This document shows, one piece after another, positions 17,475 to 24,446 of a stretch of 64,000 nucleotides of DNA (its first letter is position 1; each line of letters begins with the position of its first letter). Position numbers and translations under genes: made by a program. Below the pieces are notes generated by a model that was not told the DNA's origin, did not search any database, and worked only from the letters and a program-made list of their open reading frames with translations. This DNA comes from Arthrobacter sp. AFG7.2 (GTDB lineage Bacteria; Actinomycetota; Actinomycetes; Actinomycetales; Micrococcaceae), in contig NZ_PJMB01000003.1 of assembly GCF_002892835.1 (NCBI RefSeq), positions 310,001 through 374,000 of the forward strand, given 5' to 3'.

Positions 17475-18398
17475 ATGAGCGAATCCCCGGAAAACCCCCA
17501 GCAGCCGCATGTCCCGAGGCCCGTCACGCCCGGGACGCAGGCCTCCTTCGGCACATATGGCGGACGGCCGGTGAGCTTTGTCCGCCGCGGCACGCGCCTG
17601 CAGGGCCGGCGGCAGGCGGCATGGGAGGAGCACGCGGAACGGTGGGCTGTTGACGTCCCGCGGCACGTTGCCAACACCTCCGTGCACCCGGATTACACCT
17701 TCGACGCCGAAGCAGAGTTCGGCCGCAAGGCTCCCCTGATCGTGGAGATCGGCTCCGGCCTGGGTGATGCGGTGTGCCACGCCGCAGAGCAGAACCCCGA
17801 CGCTGATTTCCTGGCGGTTGAGGTCTACACCCCGGGCCTTGCCAACACCATTATCAAGATCAACAGCCGCGGACTGCGCAATGTCCGGGTGGTGGAGGCC
17901 AATGCACCAGAGGTTCTGGCCACCATGCTCCCGCCGGGTTCCGTCACCGAACTGTGGGTCTTCTTTCCAGATCCGTGGCACAAGTCGCGGCACCATAAAC
18001 GCCGGCTCATCCAGCCCGAGTTCGCGGACCTTGCAGCGCGTGCCCTGAAGCCCGGCGGGCTGTGGCGGGTAGCCACCGACTGGTCCAACTACGCGGTCCA
18101 CGTCCGCGACGTCCTGGCCGGCTCCGAGGATTTCGAGAACCTCCACACCGGCGAGCGGCGCGGCCTGGAAAGCCCCTTGACACAGGTGTGGCAGTCCGGC
18201 GTCGAGTCCGTGGTGGGCGGCGCCCCGGTGAGGGAGGGCCGGGCGCCTGTCAGCACAGCGCACACCGGGCCCAATGAAGGTATCGACGAAACGGGAGGCT
18301 GGGCGCCCCGGTTCGAAGGAAGAATCCGGACCAGCTTTGAAGCGAAAGCCCACGAAGCCGGGCGGCTGATCTTCGATCTCTGCTACCGCCGGCGTTAA
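17475..18398 (+). CDS. trmB: tRNA (guanine-N7-)-methyltransferase
   Basis: A 307-residue SAM-dependent enzyme that makes m7G46 in tRNA variable loops. Recognised by IVEIGSGLGDAV (SAM motif), ELWVFFPDPWHKSRHHKRRL (the TrmB signature with the catalytic Asp) and PGGLWRVATDWSNYA. The N-terminal 45 residues are an extension common in actinobacteria. Between about residues 235 and 285 there is a loop not found in the short E. coli enzyme. GGAAGGG precedes the ATG; a TATTCT -10 element also lies seven bases upstream. Confidence 0.93.
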   Translation: MSESPENPQQPHVPRPVTPGTQASFGTYGGRPVSFVRRGTRLQGRRQAAWEEHAERWAVDVPRHVANTSVHPDYTFDAEAEFGRKAPLIVEIGSGLGDAVCHAAEQNPDADFLAVEVYTPGLANTIIKINSRGLRNVRVVEANAPEVLATMLPPGSVTELWVFFPDPWHKSRHHKRRLIQPEFADLAARALKPGGLWRVATDWSNYAVHVRDVLAGSEDFENLHTGERRGLESPLTQVWQSGVESVVGGAPVREGRAPVSTAHTGPNEGIDETGGWAPRFEGRIRTSFEAKAHEAGRLIFDLCYRRR

Positions 18399-18459
18399 GC
18401 AGCGCCAGGGGCGGGCCGCCGAGCCCCGGCCGAACGCAGGAAGCAGGCTGCAGTCAGGA

Positions 18460-18909
18460 TCAGGTGAGGCTGATGCCGGCCACAATCTCCTTCAGCATGC
18501 CGAGCCTCGGTTCCACTGAAGGATCGGCGTACGGCCAGATGACCACCACGCCGATAAAGCGTCCGCTTTCCCATACGCCTACCGGGGCGGCAATCCTGGC
18601 CAGGCCCGTTTCGTCGTCGTTGTAACCCACCACTACGGCGTACGCGGCTTTGCCCGGAAGGTTCAGTTCGCCCTCGGTCAGGAGCGTGCCGCTCCGCTCG
18701 TTGAGGTAGAACTCCGACATCAGATGCGCCCACCCGTTTGCCTGAGGTGCGCCGTGCACGGAGACATCGTCCGTGATAACTGTCACCAGGACGTCCCCCA
18801 GCAGTCCGTACTGTTCAGTGTTGGGACCGGCTGTGGATTCCGCCAGAACCTGGGTGTGCTCGGGAAATTCTGCTGTAAACCCTAGCGGGGATTCGATGTG
18901 CACTGACAT
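18460..18909 (-). CDS. Hypothetical protein paired with the WXG100-like protein
   Basis: A 149-residue soluble protein without signal peptide or membrane helix, made of alternating hydrophobic strands (VLVTVITDDV, AAYAVVVGYND, RFIGVVVIWPYAD). The outline suggests a small alpha/beta fold of the PsbP/LpqN kind, but I cannot assign a family. It starts three bases after the stop of the WXG100-like gene, so the two are one operon. It may be a chaperone, an immunity protein or simply a partner. Function unknown. Confidence 0.6.
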   Translation of the reverse strand: MSVHIESPLGFTAEFPEHTQVLAESTAGPNTEQYGLLGDVLVTVITDDVSVHGAPQANGWAHLMSEFYLNERSGTLLTEGELNLPGKAAYAVVVGYNDDETGLARIAAPVGVWESGRFIGVVVIWPYADPSVEPRLGMLKEIVAGISLT

Positions 18910-18912
18910 GGG

Positions 18913-20496
18913 TCACAGCCTCTCGAGCTTGGTGTCGTTGGGCACCTTATAGTACGTGGACACGTTGGTGGTGGCCTGGCTCTCCGTACTGACCTCCACC
19001 TCGCCGGCCCTCACGTCAAGTCCTGCCTCATGGGAGGCGGTGATCACGCTGTTGACCTGGACGGTGGCGGAGCCGGCCTCGTACAGCTTTGCCGCGTCAC
19101 GGGCTGCACCGTGTTCGTTACCGAGGGCGATGTTCCGCAGGTAGCTGTCGATGACGGCCCTGTTTTCCGGGGAGTAGTCGACGTCGATCCTGACGGTGCC
19201 CTGGGTGCCCGCGCTGACCGAAGATTCGATCTTCGCCGCTTTGACGTCCGTACCAGCGGTGACGCCTTGGGCGACTGTTCCATCCATGGACACTGACACG
19301 GAGTCGATGTTGCTGTCCTTGTCCATGGTGACCTGCAGACCGCCCTTGCCCGAGGCTTCAAACACGCGTCCGTCCAGGTTGAGCTTCCCCTGCGCAGACA
19401 CCTCGCCGCTCGCCGTCGCGGTTCCGTCCGTCAGGTTCCGTTCGTACGCCAGGTCCAGCTTCGCGGAGCCGGCGGCTGCGCCTGCCTCTCCCTCGGCTTC
19501 CAGTGAAAGAGTGCCCTTCGCTTTGTCCACCTGGCCCGTGGAGCCGTTGTCATCCGCGGCTTCATTGATGGTGTCCAGAATGTACCCGGGCGGGTTACCG
19601 GCGACGTCCTTGATGTCGCCCACACTGTCCGGCGGCAGGTCCCGGTACATCTGTTCCCGGGCGGCCATGGCCTCCTCCACACTCCCGAACGTGTATTGGC
19701 GCGAGACTTCGCCGTTGAGCGTGACACCCGCAGCGCCGGTAGTGTCGTTGACGCCCAGCCCCATGTTGCCGTAGACCTTCATGGTGGCAGAGCCGTCAGC
19801 GTTTTCCACCACTTCCGTGCCCACTTCGGCGCCGCCGTGGACCCATGCGACCCGGGCTTCAATGGAAGCCGTGCCGGTCTCTGAGTAGACGGGGATGTCC
19901 GCCTTGGCGAGTTCCTGCAGGTGGCGCCGCGCCTGCTCCTGCACGGCCGCAGGGATCCCGCCATCCATACGCATGAGGTCCATGGCGAACGGTCCGTCGG
20001 CGTCGGCACCCTCCAGCAGGTACTTCCGGTCCGCTGCGGAAAGGCCGGCCCACCAGGCAGCCTGTTCTTCGGCCCCAGCCGCCAGCATGCGGTCCAGGTC
20101 CGCCTGCAGCTCCCGGCGGTGTTCTGCGTTCGCGGCGGCGGCAGCGGCCTGTTCCTTCAGCCAGTCCCGGGCCTGCTCGGCCAGCGACGTGATCGGGGCC
20201 CAGGGACTGTTGCCGCTGTTTCCGGCCGAGGACGACGAGGAGGATTTCTCCTGTTCCTCCGCATGCTGCAACAGGAGCTTCGAGTTTTCCCGCAGGCTGG
20301 ACACCACCTTTTCCAGGCTGGGGCGGTGGGTTCCGCTCCACTCCTGCCGGAAGCGTTCCCCGTCGCTGCCCTTCCACGGTGCCGAACGGATCTCGCTGTG
20401 CAGCGAACCCGCCCGCGTACTCAGCAAGGAGGCTGCCTGGTCCGCGGCCTTGGCCAGGGCCCGCAACTGACTGACGTCAGCGCCGTAAAAAGTCAT
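18913..20496 (-). CDS. Large protein with N-terminal WXG100-like helical hairpin
   Basis: A 527-residue protein. Residues 1-90 look like a WXG100/ESAT-6 helical hairpin with Trp41-Lys42-Gly43 at the turn (RSAPWKGSDGERFRQEW). Then comes a Ser/Asn-rich linker, a long helical, Ala/Glu-rich part (about 105-215), and from about 215 on a strand-rich region with repeated short Gly/Thr/Asp patterns (ATMKVYGNMGLGV, GTLSLEAEGEAGAA, GKGGLQVTMDKD). No signal peptide. The head suggests export by a type VII (ESX) system, but no secretion genes are nearby. GGGGGAA precedes the ATG at 20496. No toxin active site recognised. Confidence 0.75.
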   Translation of the reverse strand: MTFYGADVSQLRALAKAADQAASLLSTRAGSLHSEIRSAPWKGSDGERFRQEWSGTHRPSLEKVVSSLRENSKLLLQHAEEQEKSSSSSSAGNSGNSPWAPITSLAEQARDWLKEQAAAAAANAEHRRELQADLDRMLAAGAEEQAAWWAGLSAADRKYLLEGADADGPFAMDLMRMDGGIPAAVQEQARRHLQELAKADIPVYSETGTASIEARVAWVHGGAEVGTEVVENADGSATMKVYGNMGLGVNDTTGAAGVTLNGEVSRQYTFGSVEEAMAAREQMYRDLPPDSVGDIKDVAGNPPGYILDTINEAADDNGSTGQVDKAKGTLSLEAEGEAGAAAGSAKLDLAYERNLTDGTATASGEVSAQGKLNLDGRVFEASGKGGLQVTMDKDSNIDSVSVSMDGTVAQGVTAGTDVKAAKIESSVSAGTQGTVRIDVDYSPENRAVIDSYLRNIALGNEHGAARDAAKLYEAGSATVQVNSVITASHEAGLDVRAGEVEVSTESQATTNVSTYYKVPNDTKLERL

Positions 20497-20568
20497 GCTG
20501 TTCCCCCGGGAGATTTTCGCGGTGCGTGTCCAATGCTGGTCCATATCCTTGCACAGCAGCTGTTACCG

Positions 20569-20594
20569 GGCGATGGGGATTCCTCCCCATCGCC
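20569..20594. repeat. Perfect 11-bp hairpin in the divergent spacer
   Basis: GGCGATGGGGA (20569-20579) is the exact reverse complement of 20584-20594, with loop TTCC. It lies about 75 bases before the WXG100-like start. No T-tract follows on either strand, so it is not a simple terminator. Confidence 0.7.
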
Positions 20595-20615
20595 TGCGTG
20601 GTCTGAGTCCCGCAT

Positions 20616-20636
20616 CCGCGGCTGCTCGAGCCGCGG
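20616..20636. repeat. Perfect 8-bp GC hairpin in the divergent spacer
   Basis: CCGCGGCT (20616-20623) pairs with AGCCGCGG (20629-20636), loop GCTCG. Together with the hairpin at 20569-20594 it makes a structured block in the 20497-20748 spacer. Two direct copies of GGCACCCGGCC follow within the next 50 bases. Role unknown. Confidence 0.6.
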
Positions 20637-20748
20637 ACCCCGGGCCGCGGCACCCGGCCCTGTGGCTGGCGGCACCCGGCCACTGTCCCGGACGGCCCCG
20701 GCGTGGCACGATTGCCCTTGTGTGCAGCGGCGCACTCCGGGACAGCAC

Positions 20749-21597
20749 TTGCACAGAGGAACGGCCATCAAAAGAGAACTTAAGCAGGCCGTTGACACGG
20801 CGGAGAACGTCACCAACTCGCGGACGCTGGAACTGCTGGCCAGGGCGGGCTTCGCGGCAAGCGGGATCCTGCATCTGCTCGTGGGTGCGATAGCCATCCG
20901 GTTGGCTTTCACCGGAACGGGCAATGCGGACTTCAGCGGAGCGGTGGCAGAGCTTGCGGGCCAGCCGGCCGGACCGTTCCTCCTGTGGGCGAGTTTCGCG
21001 GCTTGTGCTGCGCTCGCGTTGTGGCAGCTCAGCGACACCATCTTCGACTACAACCGCCTGCCCATGAAGGAAAAGGCCGGGAAGAAAGCCAAAGCAGGCG
21101 CACAGGCGCTCGTCTTCACCGGGCTCGCGTTGACGCTGATGTCCTTTGCCACGGGGACGGGCTCGGGCGGGGACAACCAAGAGACCGCCAGCGACCTGAC
21201 CGTCTCCCTCATCAAGGCGCCCGGCGGCGTAGCCCTGCTGGTCCTGGCAGGATTCGCCATCGCCGTGACAGGGGTGGTGTACGGCATCCGCGGGGTCAAG
21301 AAAAAGTTTGAGAAGCATCTGGTCATGCCGGCGTCCTCCTCAGCCCGGACGGCCGTGACGGTCCTCGGCGTGACAGGGTACGTGGCCAAAGGAACGGTAC
21401 TGCTCCTGACGGGCCTGCTGATTGCCATCGCCACCCTGCAGGCCCATCCCGAGGACTCGACCGGGCTCGACGGCGGGCTGCGCGCGCTGCGTGACCAGCC
21501 TTTCGGCATCTATCTCCTGGCCGCGGTAGGCGCCGGGCTCATTTGTTATGGCGTCTTCATGATGGTGCGGGCGAAGCTCGGAAAAATGAACCGCTAG
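20749..21597 (+). CDS. DUF1206 integral membrane protein
   Basis: About 282 residues with six to seven hydrophobic helices in three similar blocks, each opening with an ARAGFAASGILHLLVGAIA-like or GVTGYVAKGTVLLLTGLLI-like segment, the three-fold repeat of DUF1206 proteins. A basic loop NRLPMKEKAGKKAKAGAQA lies between blocks. The start is uncertain: GTG at 20722, TTG at 20749 and ATC at 20767 are all in frame, and the best ribosome-binding site (AGAGGA) is six bases before the ATC. There is no in-frame ATG near the family start. Function unknown; found widely in actinobacteria. Confidence 0.8.
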   Translation: MHRGTAIKRELKQAVDTAENVTNSRTLELLARAGFAASGILHLLVGAIAIRLAFTGTGNADFSGAVAELAGQPAGPFLLWASFAACAALALWQLSDTIFDYNRLPMKEKAGKKAKAGAQALVFTGLALTLMSFATGTGSGGDNQETASDLTVSLIKAPGGVALLVLAGFAIAVTGVVYGIRGVKKKFEKHLVMPASSSARTAVTVLGVTGYVAKGTVLLLTGLLIAIATLQAHPEDSTGLDGGLRALRDQPFGIYLLAAVGAGLICYGVFMMVRAKLGKMNR

Positions 21598-21602
21598 AAC
21601 CA

Positions 21603-22265
21603 TCAGGGCACGGTGACTACCGCCACCGCCTGCTGGGTGCCGTCGCGCAGCTCCACGCTCGAGATGCTCGCCAGCTGGATGGGCGTTGCCCCGGTGACTT
21701 TGACCCGGCCGCTGGGGGTGGCGGTCCACGCGCACGCACGGTCTACCCCGCCGGCCCGGTCCCTGACCCACAATGACAACGTCCCGTCCTGCGGCAGGCT
21801 GCTTCCATTCACGGCCAGCTCGGTTCCCCACGTTTTCCTGGCAAGGTCGATGCTGAACTGGAGCCCGCCGGCTGACTGCACCGAGTAGCTGGCGTCGGGC
21901 TGGGGAGACCGGGCCAGCAGCGGCCCTGCGGCCAGGCCCGCGGCGAGGCAAGCGGCGGCCGCGGCCCCCGCGAGCGCCGTCCACCGCCGTCGTAATGCCC
22001 GACGGCGGCCGGCCAGTTCGCGCAGCAGCGGCGCGGGAACGGACCGGGGCAGCGGATCGGACACCACCCCATGAACCACCGTGAGGGCGACAGCGTCCGG
22101 CACCGGAAGAGCGTCCAGCATCAACGGCATCTTCGCCAGGCCGGCAAGCTCATCCCGGCACGGTCCGCACTCCTGGAGATGGGCCTCGAAGGATGCCAGG
22201 TCCGCCGCGTCCAGTCCGCCCAGGAGGTACGCGCCCAGCAAGCGGTGCTGTTCAGCGCTGTTCAC
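21603..22265 (-). CDS. Anti-sigma factor, RskA/ZAS type
   Basis: A 220-residue single-pass membrane protein. The cytoplasmic N-terminus holds the zinc-binding anti-sigma motif HLQECGPCRDEL (HxxxCxxC), followed by a membrane helix at about residues 95-118 and an extracellular domain of the RskA type. It binds and silences the ECF sigma factor encoded immediately upstream and releases it after regulated proteolysis. The start is the GTG at 22265, overlapping the sigma stop (GTGA), so both are made in fixed ratio. Confidence 0.9.
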   Translation of the reverse strand: MNSAEQHRLLGAYLLGGLDAADLASFEAHLQECGPCRDELAGLAKMPLMLDALPVPDAVALTVVHGVVSDPLPRSVPAPLLRELAGRRRALRRRWTALAGAAAAACLAAGLAAGPLLARSPQPDASYSVQSAGGLQFSIDLARKTWGTELAVNGSSLPQDGTLSLWVRDRAGGVDRACAWTATPSGRVKVTGATPIQLASISSVELRDGTQQAVAVVTVP

Positions 22266-22762
22266 TGCTCCACCCCCATCTCGTCCAGGATTGTCCGCAG
22301 GGCCCGCACGGCGTAATAAGCCCGCGACTTGACCGTTCCGCTGGGAATGTTGAGCTGGACAGCCGCCTCGTTTACCGTGAACCGGCGGTAGTGCAGTGCC
22401 ACCAGGACCTCGCGGTGTTCCTTGCTCAGCCGCAGCAGGGCCTCCTCCACCAGCACCCGGTTGAGCATCTCGTCCACCCTCTCCGGAACAGCGGCCTGCT
22501 CCGTAAGGCCGCCGTCCAGGGCTTCCGCCGGCCGGCGCCGTGCCCTTCGGTAGTTGTCGATCATGATGTTCCGCGCCGTCCGGTACAGGTAGCTGCGGAG
22601 ACTGCCGGTAATCTCGGGTGTCTGTTGCCAGACGCGCAGGACGGTTTCCTGGACGACGTCCTCCGCAAGCTGCGGATCGCGGGTTGCGCTGAGCACGAAA
22701 CGGCGCAGGGCGGCACCGTGGTCGCGGTAGATGGACGCCACCACGTCCTCATCGAGCGGCAT
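22262..22762 (-). CDS. ECF-type RNA polymerase sigma factor
   Basis: A 166-residue sigma-70 family factor with only regions 2 (YRDHGAALRRFVLSATRDPQ, AEDVVQETVLRVW) and 4 (LSKEHREVLVALHYRRFTV..IPSGTVKSRAYYAVRALR), as in the SigK/SigL group. The start at 22762 is preferred: GGGAGGG lies six bases upstream, and the predicted autoregulated promoter at 22837-22813 would place the transcript start after the alternative ATG at 22810. It forms an operon with its anti-sigma factor and probably also drives the divergent lipoprotein gene. Confidence 0.92.
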   Translation of the reverse strand: MPLDEDVVASIYRDHGAALRRFVLSATRDPQLAEDVVQETVLRVWQQTPEITGSLRSYLYRTARNIMIDNYRRARRRPAEALDGGLTEQAAVPERVDEMLNRVLVEEALLRLSKEHREVLVALHYRRFTVNEAAVQLNIPSGTVKSRAYYAVRALRTILDEMGVEQ

Positions 22763-22812
22763 GCCGTCCCTCCCGCCGGGGCTCTGTCCCGCGTTGCTGC
22801 TGACGACCATAA

Positions 22813-22837
22813 GACGCCGTCCGGGGGAAAATAGTTC
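22813..22837 (-). promoter_or_regulatory. ECF promoter of the sigma/anti-sigma operon (GAAC-N17-CGTC)
   Basis: On the minus strand GAAC (22837-22834) and CGTC (22816-22813) are separated by 17 bases, the classic ECF -35/-10 pattern. It points at the sigma gene and fits autoregulation. Confidence 0.65.
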
Positions 22838-22857
22838 ACCTGCAGGCGGCCTGGTGT

Positions 22858-22882
22858 GAACCATTCTTCACCCGCATACGTC
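22858..22882 (+). promoter_or_regulatory. ECF promoter of the secreted-repeat lipoprotein gene (GAAC-N17-CGTC)
   Basis: GAAC (22858-22861), 17 bases, CGTC (22879-22882), identical in both boxes and spacing to the promoter facing the other way 20 bases upstream. It places the lipoprotein under the same sigma factor. Confidence 0.65.
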
Positions 22883-22934
22883 GTAGGGGTTAGCGTCCGG
22901 TGATCCGACGCCGGGCCCAGCCAAGGAGCAACCC

Positions 22935-23498
22935 ATGAAACACCATTTGGGCGCAGGCCTCGCAGTCCTGGCCCTGGCCGCAGCGCTGACTGCCTGCGGC
23001 GGCAGCACCGGAACGGCACCGGCAACAGACAGCCCCGAAGTCACCACAGGCGCGCCGCCCACATCCGCAACCGCCCCCGCCGCCTCCGTTTCCCCGCCCT
23101 CCGCAACGTCCTCCTCAACGATGGGTGCCGCCGTCGACCTTAAGACAGCGTCCTCAGACGCCGGCACCATTGTGGTGGATGGCGAAGGCATGAGCGTTTA
23201 TTTCTTCACCAAAGACGTAAAGGACTCGGGCACCAGCGCCTGCATGGACGCCTGCCTTGCCGCGTGGCCCCCGGTCACCACCACGGCTGACGAGCCGCGG
23301 GTTGAAGGGGTCACGGGAACCGTGGGCACCATCACGACGCCGGACGGTGCGCAGCAGGTCACCCTGAACGGCCTTCCGCTGTACTACTTCGCCAAGGACA
23401 CCAAGGCCGGCGACACCCTCGGCCAAGGGGTCAACGATGCCTGGTACCTCGCGGATCCGTCCGGAGAAATGATCAGGACGGGCGCAGCCGGCTCCTGA
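22935..23498 (+). CDS. Secreted-repeat lipoprotein (COG4315-like)
   Basis: A 187-residue lipoprotein: signal peptide with lipobox ALTAC (Cys21), a Thr/Ser/Pro/Ala-rich spacer to about residue 68, then two copies of the short secreted repeat, seen as GEGMSVYFFTKDV..CMDACLAAWPPV and LNGLPLYYFAKDTKAGD..DAWYLADPSG. Such proteins sit outside the membrane; their biochemical role is not established, although the family often accompanies stress or redox sigma factors. AAGGAG precedes the ATG. Divergent from the ECF operon with a matching promoter. Confidence 0.88.
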   Translation: MKHHLGAGLAVLALAAALTACGGSTGTAPATDSPEVTTGAPPTSATAPAASVSPPSATSSSTMGAAVDLKTASSDAGTIVVDGEGMSVYFFTKDVKDSGTSACMDACLAAWPPVTTTADEPRVEGVTGTVGTITTPDGAQQVTLNGLPLYYFAKDTKAGDTLGQGVNDAWYLADPSGEMIRTGAAGS

Positions 23499-23656
23499 GC
23501 GCCAGGCTTTCCCGGCCGGGCGCAGGAAGGGCTACGGGAGCGGAACGGCCGGAAGCGTTTCTGGCAGTGGAACCGGCGGCGCAGCCGGCACTTCCGGTGC
23601 TTTGCCGCCAGGACTCCGGCGGCGACGTTGCTGGTGGCGGGAACGGTGAACAACGA
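23384..23656 (-). CDS. Possible small cationic protein (doubtful)
   Basis: From the ATG at 23656 the minus strand encodes about 90 residues beginning MSLFTVPATSNVAAGVLAA, then a strikingly basic, Cys-containing run rich in Arg. A plausible site (TTGGAG) stands six bases before the ATG. The reading frame runs antisense into the 3' end of the lipoprotein gene, which argues against it; a shorter real peptide or no gene at all are both possible. No family recognised. Confidence 0.25.
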   Translation of the reverse strand, partial: SLFTVPATSNVAAGVLAAKHRKCRLRRRFHCQKRFRPFRSRSPSCARPGKPGAQEPAAPVLIISPDGSARYQASLTPWPRVSPALVSLAK

Positions 23657-23813
23657 CATGTAGTACTCCAAGAAACCTGGACAACATATCGGGGATTGGG
23701 CCTGCGCGGCAGGCCCGTCACCTCCTACATCGCAGGGGTGGGCTGAAAGGTTACGGGTGCCCGGAGATCTTTTTTAGCGGACCCGGCCCGGCTGGCCGCA
23801 TTACGATCGATGC
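23499..23813. other. Spacer with hairpin and anti-Shine-Dalgarno-like sequence
   Basis: About 315 bases without a confident gene. GGGCCTGC (23698-23705) and GCAGGCCC (23709-23716) form a perfect 8-bp stem with a 3-base loop. TCACCTCCT at 23718-23726 equals the anti-Shine-Dalgarno end of 16S rRNA. Near 23773 there is TTTTTT after a weak GC stem, which may end the lipoprotein transcript on the plus strand. A -10-like TACGAT at 23802 serves the next gene. Confidence 0.4.
23802..23807 (+). promoter_or_regulatory. -10 element TACGAT, leaderless DUF4287 gene
   Basis: TACGAT, six bases, then ATG at 23814; no ribosome-binding site. Predicted leaderless. Confidence 0.5.
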
Positions 23814-24434
23814 ATGCCCAGCGACCAGCCCCAGCAGCCCGAAGAGCAAAGCCCTCACCCGACGAAGAAGGCCGGTACCTGGCAAAGCATGGTGGACAGC
23901 AATAAGGCCCTGCTGCTGCGGAAGACCGGCAAGGACACCGCCCACTGGGCAGCGCAGGCCCGCGCCGCGGGCATCACCAGTGACAGCGGGCTCCGCGCCT
24001 GGATGCGTGACGGCTTCGGGGTGACGGGGTACGCGCAGTACGCCGTGTCCTGGGAGATGTTCGGCTACCCGGAATTCATGCTGCGGGACGCGGATGAGCT
24101 GATCGACGGCCAGTACGCCAACCACCCGGGGCTGCGGCCCATCGCGGACGCCCTCCTGGGCTGGGCATCTTCAGCCGAAGGCGTGGAGATCCAGATGCGG
24201 AAGGGCTATGTGTCGCTCCACAGCCCGCGGCGCAAGTTCGCCCAGGTCACGCGGACCACCAACACGGCGGTGGACGTGATCCTCCGGCTCGATGCCCCTG
24301 CGGAAGGCCGGATTGAAACAGTAAGGACGCGCGCGGACGACCCCTTCACCCGGAGGGTCCGCCTGACGTCCATGGAGCAGGTGGACGACGAACTGCTGGA
24401 CATCCTGGTGGCCGCGCTGGAGCAGAACAGCTAG
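23814..24434 (+). CDS. DUF4287/DUF5655 domain protein
   Basis: A 206-residue cytoplasmic protein. After a polar 20-residue tail, residues 22-75 (WQSMVDSNKALLLRKTGKDTAHWAAQAR..LRAWMRDGFGVTGYAQYAV) match the DUF4287 pattern; residues 90-205 (ELIDGQYANHPGLRPIADALLGWA, GYVSLHSPRRKFAQVTRTT) fit DUF5655, thought of as a transport- or binding-type domain without proven function. Single gene. Confidence 0.75.
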   Translation: MPSDQPQQPEEQSPHPTKKAGTWQSMVDSNKALLLRKTGKDTAHWAAQARAAGITSDSGLRAWMRDGFGVTGYAQYAVSWEMFGYPEFMLRDADELIDGQYANHPGLRPIADALLGWASSAEGVEIQMRKGYVSLHSPRRKFAQVTRTTNTAVDVILRLDAPAEGRIETVRTRADDPFTRRVRLTSMEQVDDELLDILVAALEQNS

Positions 24435-24446
24435 GCAATACCGGCG

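Noticed and set aside
18399-18459. Terminator between trmB and the convergent hypothetical gene
   Set aside because: GGGGC/GCCCC pairing is possible, but the stem is short and no T-run follows on either strand.
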